From NCBI GenBank assembly GCA_033239005.1, contig BSQZ01000040.1:6143599-6207598 (forward strand): a stretch of DNA of 64,000 bases. Direction: 5' to 3'. Of this stretch, positions 34,806-46,432 are shown in pieces. The notes beneath the pieces were generated by a model that had not been told where the DNA came from, made no database searches, and saw only the letters and a program-made list of their open reading frames with translations. The first letter of the stretch is position 1. Every line of letters begins with the position of its first letter. The DNA is from Lamellibrachia satsuma. Its lineage: Eukaryota > Annelida > Polychaeta > Sabellida > Siboglinidae. The position numbers and the translations under genes are program-made.

Positions 34806-35937
34806 GGCTAATCATTGAATTGCGCGTAATGTCGGCTCTTGCTGCATAAAGGCAAGTGACGTCATTGTACCGGGGCGGTCCATTCTACGACAGATCGCCA
34901 CAAATAGTTGACCACTAAATTCGAATAATTTAAGTGGATATGCGTAGAATTAGATTGAGTGAAAGGGGTTGGTACAGCTTCGCGAAGAGATTAGTGTATG
35001 ATGACATAAGAGGCAATAGATTTTGTCGATGCAAAACAATCGCATGTCTCTGTGTTGTCCGCGTGCTGTCGCCTTTTCTGACTGTTTCGTCGTGTGGGTG
35101 GCATTTCTACATGAACAACGCAGTTGGTACGTAAAGCGTATGATACGAAAGATACATATCAACAACGTCGTCTACTGTGAAAGTCAGTGAAACAGATGCC
35201 AACACCAACAACCAACTACGAACAAATTACAAGCTAAACCATTCCAGAACGGGAAACTGACATCTGACTCCATCGACCTCGACGACGTCGCTACGTGAGC
35301 AGAATATCGACCAGCCACGGCGGGCGTTTCGGACACCCGTTGACGGCGTTTAGAGGCAGTTTGTATGAAAATGTGCAGCACTAATCTGCCAGGCTACGGT
35401 GGTAGATTAGCCACCGTAGTTACGCCGCCTGGAAGAAGCGAATGATACAGCAGCAGTCGGCAGCGAAACCAAACAATATCGGCGTGGATTATCGGTATAT
35501 CAAAATGCACCCATATTCAATTAACCATCGTTGCTGTGAACATATGCAATTATAGATCAGTCGAAGGTTTGATCAATCGAAGCACAACATGCGAAGTCGG
35601 ACAGTCAGGAGAAGACGGCAACGAATATAAGTCCTGCTTCTCGCTGGCGTCGCTTCGATTGCTACGCAGAGCCAGTCTGGCAACACGCGTCAGTCATCAC
35701 GTAGGAGGCGGGATCGGCGGTTGAGTTTGAGTGACTGACGTCGCGCCTTCACGGAGCCGGACCCGCTGTTCGCTTGCTGCGTCGCCGCCGTAGCGAGCTC
35801 GAGCGCCGCGCGCGAATACATAGAGACGGGCTTTGAAGCTTCGTTTTAGTCGCCCGCAGTATTCGAGTCGCGATTGTTGTCTCTGTCCAGCACGATTTGT
35901 CATTGTGGACTGCGGGTATTATGCGAGTGTTGCGACG
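34806..35937. promoter_or_regulatory. 5' flank of the GPCR gene
   Basis: No other gene recognised. GC and CpG content rise from about 35640 to the start codon, as in a promoter or 5' UTR. A hairpin with 9-bp arms (ctacggtgg, 35394-35402; ccaccgtag, 35411-35419) lies upstream. No TATA box can be assigned. Confidence 0.35.
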
Positions 35938-36948
35938 ATGACGTTGGACGCAAACAGCTCGTGGAATATGTCGGACGGCCCGGACGACTACCAGCTCGTG
36001 CGCAGTTGCAAACTTTACTCATTCATCATCTACACGGTCTTCGTCGGAACGCTCGTCGTTGTTGGCGTCATGGGCAATAGCTTCGCTTTCGTCGTCTTTT
36101 GGAAGGAAAGCATCAAGTCGTCGGCGTTGTTTCTCATCCAGTGCCTGTCGCTCATCGACTCTGCACTTTTGTTGACTGTCTTACCGCTCTTCCCGATGCA
36201 TTCGTTCGTCGTCTACACGGGCTGGCTGCAGGGGTACTGGGCCATACAGCCCTACGTACTCGTATACCTGTGGCCTCTGTCGCTAACAGCTCAGACGGCC
36301 ACGATATGGGTGACCGTACTGGTCGCCGTCACCCGTTACATCGCCATTTGTTTACCATTTAGGGCGTCGCGGTGGTGTACCGTCTCGAAGGCGAAGAAGC
36401 AGCTGGCCTTCGTGCTTCTATACGCTGTCCTGTTCAACATGCCGATGTTTATCTATCGTCACGTCGAGTACGTTACGTATGACAATGGTACGACATACAC
36501 GACAAAAGCTGCCTACTCGGGGCTTCTGACATATAAACTATACTACATAGTCCACGACAACATCCTGTACTTTATATTCAACCTGGCCCTGCCCGTATTC
36601 ATCCTGATGTTGCTGAACATCCGCATGATCATAGCGTTGAAGGCGTCCCGCCGAACACGGATAGTGATGCAGAGTGTGCGCCAGCAGCAGGACAACAATA
36701 TCACATTCGTTCTCATAATCGTCGTCACCGTATTCATCATCTGCCAGGTGCCGGCGCTCATCAACCAGGTGATGTGGACCGTGATGCCTGACGAGGCGAG
36801 ACACTGCGGCGGCTTTCAGTTCTACCTGTCGCACATCACCAACATGCTCGTCATATTTAACTCGGCCATCTACTTCGTTATCTACATCCTCTTCAACAAA
36901 CGCTTCCGACTCGTGCTCATCCAGACGGCTTGCTGCCGGGCGAAATAG
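35938..36948 (+). CDS. Rhodopsin-family GPCR, FMRFamide/peptide-receptor-like, single exon
   Basis: Complete 336-residue seven-helix receptor. I chose the ATG at 35938 (MTLDANSSWNMSDG): the frame is open about 35 codons further up but without an ATG, and this start gives a normal short extracellular N-terminus with N-glycosylation sites at N6 and N10. TM1 about 28-54 (GN at 46-47), TM2 62-86 (D74), TM3 105-138 ending TRY (132-134) in place of DRY, TM4 155-174, TM5 205-232 (P220), TM6 255-276 (CQVP 269-272 for CWxP), TM7 296-319 (NSAIY 308-312 for NPxxY), helix 8 NKRFR. These variants are typical of invertebrate FMRFamide-receptor-like GPCRs. Both cysteines of the TM3-ECL2 disulfide are absent: position 108 is Leu and ECL2 (175-200) has none. 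C24 and C290 (ECL3) could form another bridge. Ligand unknown; a plasma-membrane peptide receptor is inferred. Confidence 0.88.
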   Translation: MTLDANSSWNMSDGPDDYQLVRSCKLYSFIIYTVFVGTLVVVGVMGNSFAFVVFWKESIKSSALFLIQCLSLIDSALLLTVLPLFPMHSFVVYTGWLQGYWAIQPYVLVYLWPLSLTAQTATIWVTVLVAVTRYIAICLPFRASRWCTVSKAKKQLAFVLLYAVLFNMPMFIYRHVEYVTYDNGTTYTTKAAYSGLLTYKLYYIVHDNILYFIFNLALPVFILMLLNIRMIIALKASRRTRIVMQSVRQQQDNNITFVLIIVVTVFIICQVPALINQVMWTVMPDEARHCGGFQFYLSHITNMLVIFNSAIYFVIYILFNKRFRLVLIQTACCRAK

Positions 36949-37412
36949 AGAACGGCAAGTCGACGGGAAACAGTCGGCTTATCGACGGCGACCACAGTCG
37001 TTGTAGACGAGCCGATAAAATGCCGGTTGAGACAGCTTTAACATGTTGTGGGATGCCCTGTGACATGTGCATTTTATTGGATGTTGGCATAATGCCGTAC
37101 GTTTGCTGGTTTGGTGAGTACAGGCCGTCTACAATGTTAAAGTGCATATTAATAAAATAATGTTTTTTTTACAAACAAAAGTATGCAACATATACGACAT
37201 ACCCTCTTGGTGGTTGCTACACACTGTGATTGCTCAATCGGGCGCCATCTGGATGGTGTTGTATGTCATACAATATGAACTATTTCAATACATGGACGCA
37301 TTTGCGATTTCGCGTAATGCATATCCGCATACGCGTGGATGGCGGCGGAACTATTGTTTATGTTTTCACGCAGACATCGCATCCAAAACGGCAGACGAAT
37401 ATATTAAAATAA
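36949..37412 (+). other. GPCR 3' flank, duplicated at 32.6 kb (copy 2)
   Basis: Homology to 32604-33060 begins about 24 bp after the GPCR stop codon. It contains AATAAAA (37151-37157), which could serve as a polyadenylation signal, and is therefore probably the 3' UTR. Both copies carry a small frame, MPVETALTxCGMPCxM...VGIMPYVCWF (here 37021-37161). Differences between the copies change amino acids more often than not, so it is probably not translated. Confidence 0.6.
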
Positions 37413-38189
37413 ATGTTTCTTGTCGCTGTCAAATTGCTAAGATCAATTACGTGTGTGTAATAACAATAAAATGGAATATTTGCGATATGCACCGCCCCTT
37501 GATCATCGGAAACGGTGGAGTAGTAGCACAAAATCGGACGTAGGAAATACAAATGTGTAGAAAACATTAAGAAAGCTCACATAGTAATGTTGAAAACATA
37601 ATCGCAGCCGGACATTAATATTCCGGCATTCATATCCCAAATCACTTAAACATAGGCATTTCACTTTCCGCGTTTCCGTAATTTTATATGATTGGTTGTG
37701 AATCCAATAAATAGTTTACTTATAATAATAATAAAAAAATTATTAAAATGTCAACTATAGCAGTTTAATTATACAATTGGCACAGTAAAACAACGAATGA
37801 TAATAAATAAATTAAGACAAAAAGTATAACCTAAAATATAACAAATTACGGCGTTCTTCTTTTTTCTTATTATTCTAAAATGACGTGTTCGATATATAAC
37901 AGGAGTGACGTAGAAGTAATTTGCTTTAACGGACAGCTCTTGGTATGCGGCTATAGTGACACCGAACAGAACTGTCAATTTCGACTTACACGTGAGCGCT
38001 GCCAGGATATTATTTTTACATAATCACGTAACGTGACGTGACCATCATTGCTCTAGATTACATTGTTTTAGAGAAACATTAAAAGTGTCCCTTGTATGAC
38101 GTCATCAAAACGATGAAGTGTTTTCTTCATACGTAGACCAAAATAATTAAGCGACATATTCCACGTGTTTTTGTTGTCCACCAGTGTGT
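37413..38189. other. Gene-free stretch
   Basis: AT-rich, no recognisable feature. Confidence 0.4.
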
Positions 38190-38395
38190 TCGTTGACATC
38201 CTCGCTATAATGATTGTGTTCGTGGACAACCTCACAATAGTGACTGTGTTCGTGGACAACCTCACAATAGTGACTGCGTTCGTGGACAACCTCACAATAG
38301 TGACTGTGTTCGGAAACAACCACGCTACAGTGACTGTGTTCGTGGACAATCTCGCTATAGTGATTGTCCGTGGACAACCTCGCTATTGTGACCGA
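38190..38395. repeat. 30-bp minisatellite, about 7 copies
   Basis: Units gacaacctcacaatagtgac plus tgtgttcgtg. Being a multiple of three, the array keeps frames open on both strands without evidence of coding. Confidence 0.93.
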
Positions 38396-38639
38396 GTAGT
38401 TGCTGATGTGTCGGATACAGCCTGAGACATGGACACTTTCTTCTCGGTGGATCGGTGCTGGGCAGTCGGGCCGTGTAACGTCATCGGAAGCCACGGAGTT
38501 TTCATCGACTGTTGACGCCCAGTCAAATATTACTGTTGACACCCTATCCCGTACTATCATATTAACCGCCAATACGGTGGCTGAGCAACTACAATCTTTG
38601 GCTTCATTCGTCCTTATCAGTCTCTCCTAGTAGTGTATG

Positions 38640-40028
38640 TGTTACAGTCAATCTGCGTAATCAGTCATTTTATGTAATGACTGACATGTTTAGGCGTTAC
38701 GCGAAATGACTGTTTCACTCAGGAATTTCGTGAAACGACTGAAAATAAGGCACTGTTATTGCACACTTTGACTGGTGACCATCTCAGTCATACTGTATAA
38801 TAACAATTTGTGGACTTTTGTTATTATAAATATTGTTCCAATGTTATTTGTGCATTAATGTCAGCTTTCATAATTCTTCAGACATTCACATTACTCAAGT
38901 AAATAAACAAAGTGAATAAATATTTGATATATATTTGCAAATGGCAACATTTTGCTAATAATTTATCCCTCTCTGGGTACAAGACTATAACCCCCACCCC
39001 GACAGTTTGATTAACAAATATCTCACTAGTGTTCTCTGATTTGATGGACAGGTAGTGGATGACCCAACCATTCTCCAACTGGGAATGCTAATTTCCTAAC
39101 AATGGTGGCTGTCTCAATTGGCTATTGTGCATTGCCTGTCCATATAAACAGAACACAATCAGTAGGCGTTAACCACTTGCCTCTTGGCAAAGCTATCGCA
39201 ATGGCACAGGATACTTACGAAGTACAATTTAAGGAAAAACTCTACAAAATGTTTCAATATGTCAAACACATCTAATTCCCAAAGTGGAATATTTCAATAG
39301 TATAGAACAACTCAAGCTTGCGGCAATTGAGGAATCTTCGAAGTCACGCCATGGATACTACATACTCAGCAAGTACCAATTGTTATTTGTAGTTTCTTAT
39401 GCTGAACATTGTTTCTTGATTTTAAGCGTGATAAATTTACCAGACATTTCACAAATTGAGGGGTAGATAGTAGTCTATTTAATTAATGCAAATATTCCAA
39501 CCTGTAATAAATGAGGTATGGGTGGAAATATAGTTGAATACTCTTCCAAATGTGCCATAGCTAACATGTAATTATGCAGTAATGACATCATACCAACATT
39601 ATATCATAGAAATCAATCCACATCCCCAGGCCAGACAGGTGAAAACCCCCCAAGCTATGGAATTTCTGCTAAAACATTTTTTAAGAAGCTTAATATCAGA
39701 CACATGCAAATTTGGTGGCTTGATGTGGTTTCATTTTGATTTGGTAATGTAGAGTGTAAGAAATATATAGCTGCTAGGTGGCAATTTCTTAAAATATCTC
39801 GCTAGGAAGATGAAAAACAGCAAGTTTGCCCATATAATTTGTCATTAACCAGGAGAAACACTGTTTCAGTCACTACGCGAAATGACTGCACCTCTTTTCC
39901 AGTAATTTTGCGTAATGACTAATTTTCTGTCATTTCGCGAAATGCCTGACTGAAACAATCATTTCGCGTAATGCCTAAACGTGTCAATCATTACCCGAAA
40001 TGTTTGATTACGCAGATTGACTCTAACA
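38640..40028. mobile_element. 1.39-kb TIR element with candidate 4-bp TSD
   Basis: Left end TGTTACAGTCAATCTGCGTA (38640-) matches the right end read inward, TGTTAGAGTCAATCTGCGTA (from 40028), and the inverted similarity runs about 110 bp. Both ends hold several copies of an attacgcgaaatgactg/cagtcatttcgcg motif. The flanks are TATG at 38636-38639 and at 40029-40032, a candidate TSD. The interior (38760-39850) has only short frames (for example 39284-39466, and minus 38878-39078) and no recognisable transposase. Superfamily unassigned; probably non-autonomous. Confidence 0.75.
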
Positions 40029-40100
40029 TATGTGCGTGCATCTCAAGGGAGACGATAGATCGGAACCCTAACCCTTCCAGCTCCAGGAACCACTACATGC

Positions 40101-40779
<679 letters not shown>

Positions 40780-41465
40780 TGGCAATGCGATGCTATTTGG
40801 AGTAACCGATCGCCTCCTGCACCGTCTGGAAATGGTTCAGCGGTCATGCAGATTCGACGGGGTGATTTGTCCATAACAACAATACTGCGGCAACTACACT
40901 GGCTTCTTGCCGCACTATTTCACCAGTACGTACCACGACGCTGCCTACGCTCTGCCGGCGGGATATTTCTCGACTATCCACGGGTCAACCTAGAACGTTT
41001 CGGCCGCCGAGCATTTGCCTGCGCTGGCCCCACGCTGTGGAATAAACTGCCAACATACGTGGAAACGGCAACCACCCGCAATTCAAGAAGCTACTAAAGA
41101 CATTTCTTTTTTCAACTTAATGGGTTTTACCGCTTTGATATTGCATTTTTAATGATCTTATTACATATTATCAATCCTATTTATGTTCTGTACTATTGAT
41201 GATATTAGCGTTTTATTTCGTATTTAAGATTTATTTTTTATATACAGATGCCATGTAATCAGTGTACTTTTTCTTAAAATAATTTACACACGCGAACATT
41301 CTGCATAGTTTTTAAAATTTTATACAGCGCATGTATTATTATTATTATCACTATCTACATACAAGTTTGTATCGTGTGAACTGATGTCTGTACACACCCG
41401 TGAACGGGGCAATAGCCCCGGATTTGATGGTGTAAAAATAAAGTTTTATTAATATTATTTATTAT
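40780..41465 (+). pseudogene. Jockey/CR1-group retrotransposon, 3'-end relic
   Basis: Translates in broken frames as LDYGNAMLFGVTDRLLHRLE, MVQRSC, then LRQLHWLLAALFHQY and FGRRAFACAGPTLWNKLP. These are the conserved C-terminal blocks of non-LTR RTs (LDYCNxLLxG; LHWLPVxxRI; AGPxLWNxLP). It ends with a 3' UTR and an aataaagttttattaatatt tail near 41440-41465. 5'-truncated and dead. Different family from elements A and B. Confidence 0.75.
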
Positions 41466-41676
41466 TAATAATTGAACGGAATTCGACAATTTGCGTGTTT
41501 TATTAAAAATTCAACGTTAAGTACTTTGTACTCACTGTAGCGTACGGACGTACTTATATTGGAGACTGCGAACACCCGGTGACATATTCTTTTTACCGTG
41601 GATTCGATCGAATATAGTGACGTCAAAACAGTAACCGTTACAATGGTCGTCTTACATATCACCGTGAACTCTCTGC
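41466..41676. other. Gene-free stretch
   Basis: No recognisable feature. Confidence 0.4.
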
Positions 41677-42018
41677 TGATCGCTGTTCTCGTGAAATATA
41701 CAGAACTACGCGAAGACCGCACTGCTCTCTCCATGATATCGCTCGAGGCGACGTAGACATCGGACTTACGGCCTGACCAATCACTGCTGTGGTCTGTTCT
41801 CGTGAAATATACAGAATTACGCGAAGACCGCACTGCTCTCTCCATGATATCGCTCTAGACGACATAGACATCGGACTTACGACCTGACCAGTCAGTGCCG
41901 TGTTCTGTTCTCGTGAAATATACAGAACTACGCGAAGACCGCACTGTTCTCTCCATGATATCGCTCGAGGCGACGTAGACATCGGACTTACGGCCTGACC
42001 AGTCACTGCTGTGGTCTG
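41677..42018. repeat. 111-bp tandem repeat, three copies
   Basis: Copies aligned by gttctcgtgaaatatacaga at 41685, 41796 and 41907 (exact period 111). The period is 37 codons, so a minus-strand frame stays open through it. Confidence 0.93.
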
Positions 42019-42079
42019 TTCAAGAGTTACACCAATAGTGCAACATTTGACACAATACCTTCCCAATATAAACATGGTA

Positions 42080-42271
42080 TGCATGACGATGTTCGGCTTC
42101 GCTTCGATGCACAGCCAGGCTTGGGTGGCCTTCTATAAGATGGTATCGGTATCGAAGCCGCTTAGGTACGAACAGTTGCTCTCTAGAAATCGCTGCTACG
42201 GAATCATTGTCTCCGCGTGGATCTTCGACGCCGCTGTTGCTGCTTCAAGGTTATTTCTTAACCCGACGTGA
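42080..42271 (+). pseudogene. GPCR fragment (TM3 end to TM4), probable relic
   Basis: A plus-strand frame contains VSKPLRYEQLLSRNRCYGII and VSAWIFDAAVAAS. This matches the rhodopsin-family ICL2-TM4 signature (KPLRYxxLLSxxRC...W). The DRY-containing end of TM3 expected just before it reads FYKMVSV, so it is degenerate. A stop follows at 42269-42271, unless the overlapping gtgaaa is a splice donor. No other helices are found nearby, so this is a relic or an isolated exon. Unrelated to the GPCR at 35.9 kb. Confidence 0.4.
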
Positions 42272-42384
42272 AATACAAACGTTTGTCGGTTTACATTCGA
42301 GGCACACAACATAAGAGTTGCTGCGTTGGTGTTAGTGTTGTACCTAGTCTCGATAGTATGTCCTGGACTGGTTCTCCATACAGA

Positions 42385-42680
42385 GGTCGGTGACGACGAC
42401 AGCGGAGATAAACCATCTCGTGTTCACCTGTTTTTTACGAGTTTTGTCGTCGTGGCTGAAGATAACTCTATACAGAGGTCGGTGACAACGACAGCGGAGG
42501 TAAACCAGCCCGTGTTCAACTGGTATTTTAATTAACTAATTTGTTGTTGCCGTGTTCGTTGAATACATCGCCGTTATCGGATCCTGATGTCTTGTGTCGT
42601 TTAATAAACTATTGTTGCCGTGTTCGTTGAATACATCGCCGTTATCGGATCCTGATGTCTTGTGTCGTTTAATTAACTAT
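42385..42680. repeat. Two short tandem duplications
   Basis: A tatacagaggtcggtgac...gacagcggag segment occurs at about 42379-42430 and 42470-42520. A 68-bp unit (ttgttgccgtgttcgttgaa...) is duplicated at 42544-42611 and 42612-42679 with almost no mismatch. Confidence 0.9.
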
Positions 42681-43663
42681 TAAGTAAATGTGTTATTCAC
42701 GATGGGTTAAATTAATCGAGGAGAGAGTTGTATGAGAAGAAACTCTCAGGACTGTGGATGAACATTTGACAGGAAGACGTGAATGTGATGACGTGAGTGT
42801 GATGACGTGAAGGTGAAGACATGAACGTGATGACGTGAATGTGAAGACGTGAATGTGATGACGTGAACGTGATGACGTTAACCTGATGACGTAAATGTGA
42901 TGACGCGAATTTGATGACGTGAATATGAAGACGTGAATATGATTATGTGTATGTGATGACGTGAATGTGATGACGTGAATGTGATGACGTAAATCTGATG
43001 ACGACAATGTGAAGCCGTCAAAGTGGCAACGTGATTGTGATGACGTCAATATGATATGAGTGTGAATATCATAGATAAATGTAAAAACCATTTGTACATA
43101 ATAATAATGTAATATATAAAATATACCTAAATCCGAAGCGGGCCTACAGTTAAAAAGTACAGTTCGCGATAATATGCAACGCCTGACAGTATCGTTGTAA
43201 CTGTCTTTCGTGGCTGTCTGACAATTGACCCAACACACGCTATCGAATGAAGATATGATACCACGGATAGGGTCTTGTATTCCTATAGCCAAAGTAGAAG
43301 TATTTGGGTGCGTAGGTTCAATTTAGTTAATAGCACTGAAGTTGTGTTTATATGTTAGCAATGAGTAAAGTTAGTGTGTAGATCGTCACTTAATTGTTGT
43401 GACGGTCCGCATTTCAACCTGCTACAAAAACGCAGCTTACGAATCGAGGTGCATTTCGCTGCTTCAGCGGACGGTGAACGTCTTCGTCCACGGCGCGAGC
43501 AAGTCCGCTGTTTAGCCACCGACGGGGACTCGAAAAGTTAATCGTATGATGACAGCGCTAGAGTCTATGAGCGAGACATTCTGAGAAATTCGTACCAAGA
43601 TATGCTCGAATTGGCGGCATTGCAGACTGTGTGGGATGAAAAGATGCTCGTCGCTAAAACCGG

Positions 43664-43836
43664 GTCGAATGAGGGACGCCGCTACAACCGAGTCGAGTGT
43701 GGGACGCCGCTACAACCGAGTCGAATGAGGGACGCCGCTACAACCGAGTCGAATGAGGGACGCCGCTACAACCGAGTCGAATGAGGGACGCCGCTACAAC
43801 CGAGTCGAATGAGGGACGCCGCTACAACCGAGTCGA
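43664..43836. repeat. 28-bp minisatellite, six copies, in the foldback loop
   Basis: Unit gtcgaatgagggacgccgct plus acaaccga, with one variant copy (gtcgagtgtggg). Confidence 0.95.
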
Positions 43837-44169
43837 ATGAGGTATGCGTTGCACCGGACGTCAACCCCGTACGATCTATATACTACCGTTACTCATTGCT
43901 AATATATCAACTCAACTTCATTGCTATTAAATAAATTGAACCTGCGCACTCAATGATTCCTCGTTTGGCTATATAAATACTATACCCTATCCGTGGTATC
44001 ATATCTTCTTTCGTTAGCGTGTGTTGGGTCAATTGTCAGACAGCCACGACATACAGTTACAGCGATACTGTCAGGCGTTGCATATTATTGCGAACTGTAC
44101 TTTTTACCCGTAGGCCCGCTTCGGATTTAGATCACCTGTGGTAGATTTGGTTTAGCGATGCTGGCATCG

Positions 44170-44610
44170 ATTACTTTTCGTTTGGCTATAGAAATACTGG
44201 TCCCTACTCGTGGTATAAAATCTTCATTCGTTAGTGTCATTCACGTCATCACACATACTGGTCCATACCCGTGGTATCATATCTTCATTCATTAGCGTAA
44301 TTCACGTCAACACATACTGGTCCCTATTCGTGGTAACATATCTTCATTATTTAGCGTCATTCACGTCATCACACATACTGGTCCCTACCCGTTGTATAAT
44401 ATCTTCATTCGTTAGCGTCATTCACGTCATCACACATACTGGTCCCTATCCGTGGTATCATATCTTCATTCGTTAGCGTCATTCACGTCATCACACATAC
44501 TGGTCCTTACCCGTTGTATCATATCTTCATTCGTTAGCGTCATTCACGTCATCACACATACTGGTCCCTACCCGTGGTATCATATCTTCATTCGTTAGCG
44601 TCATTCGCGT
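44170..44610. repeat. 61-bp minisatellite, about 7 copies
   Basis: Unit contains catactggtccctacccgtg, gtatcatatcttcattcgtt and agcgtcattcacgtcatcac. It is the amplified inverse of the single left-arm segment near 43240-43280. Confidence 0.93.
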
Positions 44611-44994
44611 CATCATATTCATGTCATCACATTCACGTCTTCAAATTCCCGTCATCACATTCACGTCATCGTAGTCACGTCATCACATTCCCGTCATCAC
44701 ATTCACGTTATCATATTCATGCCATCAAATTCACGTCTTCAAATTCCCGTCATCACATTCACGTCTTCACATTCACGTCATCATAGTCACGTCATCACAT
44801 TCCCGTCATCACATTCCCGTCATCACATTCACGTCATCATATTCATGTTATCACATTCACGTCTTCAAATTCACGTAATCACATTCACGTCGTCTCATTC
44901 ACGTCATCACATTCACGTCGTCACATTCCCGTCATCATATTAACGACGTCACATTCACGTCATCACATCACATATACAAATGCGAAATGGATGA

Positions 44995-45285
44995 GACGGC
45001 GAATTTGTAGAAACGCTGGAAAATGGAGAAAAACGGCAAGTTAGTAGAAACGCTGAAGAATTGACAAAAAGCTCGTAGAAACGCGGGGAAATGTAGAAAA
45101 TGGCGAGTTTGTAGAAACGCGGAGCGCCACCAGCCGCTAGAAACGCTACAGTTCGTAGATCCGCGGAAACGCCAGAAATGAGCGAGGATTGCCGGTGATG
45201 TCGTGTTATGGACAATGTAATGGGCAATTACTTCTATTGAGAGTGTCGGATTATCAACGTGGGGGCCTAGTAGAAACTTGTTGCT
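44995..45285. other. Gene-free stretch with irregular repeat
   Basis: Seven or so spaced copies of (g)tagaaacgc at 45005-45160 without fixed period. No gene. Confidence 0.5.
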
Positions 45286-45529
45286 GGTGCACTTAACTAC
45301 ACCTTTATCAACAAATGCCTGCGCAGAATCCGACACCTGAAATGGTCAGACAAGGAATCCAACACTACGCTTTGGGAAAGGACCAAACAACTGCCAGTAG
45401 AAAACGAAATAAAGAAGATAAAGTAGAGGTGGATAGGACACGCACTGAGGAAACCAGCAACAAACATCTCACGACAAGCACTTACATGGAACCACCAACG
45501 GAAGAGAATAAGAGGAAGGCCGATAAACA

Positions 45530-45890
45530 CCTGACAGAGAGAAACACCTGGCAGAGAGAAACACCTGGCAGAGAGAAACACCTGGCAGAGAGAAACACCT
45601 GGCAGTGAGAAACACCCGGCAGAGAGAAACACCTGGCAGAGAGAAACACCTGGCAGAGAGAAACACCTGGCAGAGAGAAACACCTGGCAGAGAGAAACAC
45701 CTGGCAGGAAGAAACACCTGGCAGAGAGAAACACCTGGCAGGGAGAAACACCTGGCAGAGAGAAACACCTGGCAGAGAGAAACACCTGGCAGAGAGAAAC
45801 ACCTGGCAGGGAGAAACATCTGGAAGAGAGGAACACCTGGCAGAGAGAAACACCTGGCAGAGAGAAACACCTGGCAGAGAGACACCGAAA
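45530..45890. repeat. 17-bp minisatellite inside RTE coding sequence, about 21 copies
   Basis: Unit cacctggcagagagaaa. The flanking RTE reading frame contains one ancestral copy (aacacctggcagagagacac, encoding NTWQRD) at the right edge, which identifies the source. Confidence 0.95.
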
Positions 45891-45951
45891 ATGAAAGTAA
45901 GAAGATGGGATACACCGGGAGAGAAATGGAGAAAATTACGACAAACAGACA

Positions 45952-46432
45952 AGAGCAGAGGAGCCTGGTCGATGGCCTATGATCCCAGAGCAGAGGAGCC
46001 TGGTCGATTGCCTATGATCCCAGAATAGGGGAGCCTGGTCGATGGCCTATGTTCCCAGAGCAGAGAAGCCTGGTCGATGGCCTATGATCCCAGAACAGAG
46101 GAGCAAGGTCGATGGCCTATGATTCCAGAACAGAGGATCCTGGTCGATGACCTATGATCCCAGAGCAGAGGAGCCTGGTCGATGGCCTATGATCCCAGAA
46201 CATAGGAGCATGGTCGATGGCCTATGATTCCAGAACAGAGGAACATGGTCGAGGGCCTATGATCCCAGAACAGAGGAGCATGGTCGATGGCCTATGATCC
46301 CAGAACAGAAGAGCATGGTCGATGGCCTATGATCCCAGAACAGAGGAGCCTGGTCGATGGCCTAAGATCCCAGAACAGAGGAGCACGGTCGATGGCCTAT
46401 GATCTCAGCGAGCAAACAGACCAAAGTAAGTA
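45952..46432. repeat. 35-bp minisatellite at the RTE stop codon, about 14 copies
   Basis: Unit agagcagaggagcctggtcg plus atggcctatgatccc. It spans the last codons (QRSLVDGL), the stop, and the start of the 3' UTR of the RTE relic. Confidence 0.95.

Larger units (their letters stand above)
42778..44965. mobile_element. Foldback-type element: long composite inverted repeats
   Basis: Left arm 42778-43385 and right arm 43878-44965 are inverted copies around a loop of about 490 bp. The inner arms (43131-43385 against 43880-44130) are about 88% identical by eye; both contain, for example, gacaattgacccaacacacg (one as complement). The outer arms are complementary satellites: (gtgatgacgtgaat)n at left 42778-43050, (attcacgtcatcac)n at right 44600-44965. 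In the right arm a 61-bp segment present once on the left has expanded to about seven copies (44170-44610). The loop carries a 28-bp array. This architecture fits foldback elements; no transposase is seen. Confidence 0.8.

Noticed and set aside
36538..36834. Antisense frames within the GPCR gene
   Set aside because: Shadow of a well-supported coding sequence.
37142..37543. 133-codon frame downstream of the GPCR
   Set aside because: Lies in the duplicated 3' flank; the other copy (32.6-33.1 kb) does not keep the frame open.
41659..42084. 37-residue repeat protein on the minus strand
   Set aside because: Arises because the 111-bp tandem unit is a multiple of three; no start, domain or splice signal.
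45297..45952. '[17 protein letters not shown]' repeat protein on the minus strand
   Set aside because: Antisense of the 17-bp array inside the RTE relic.
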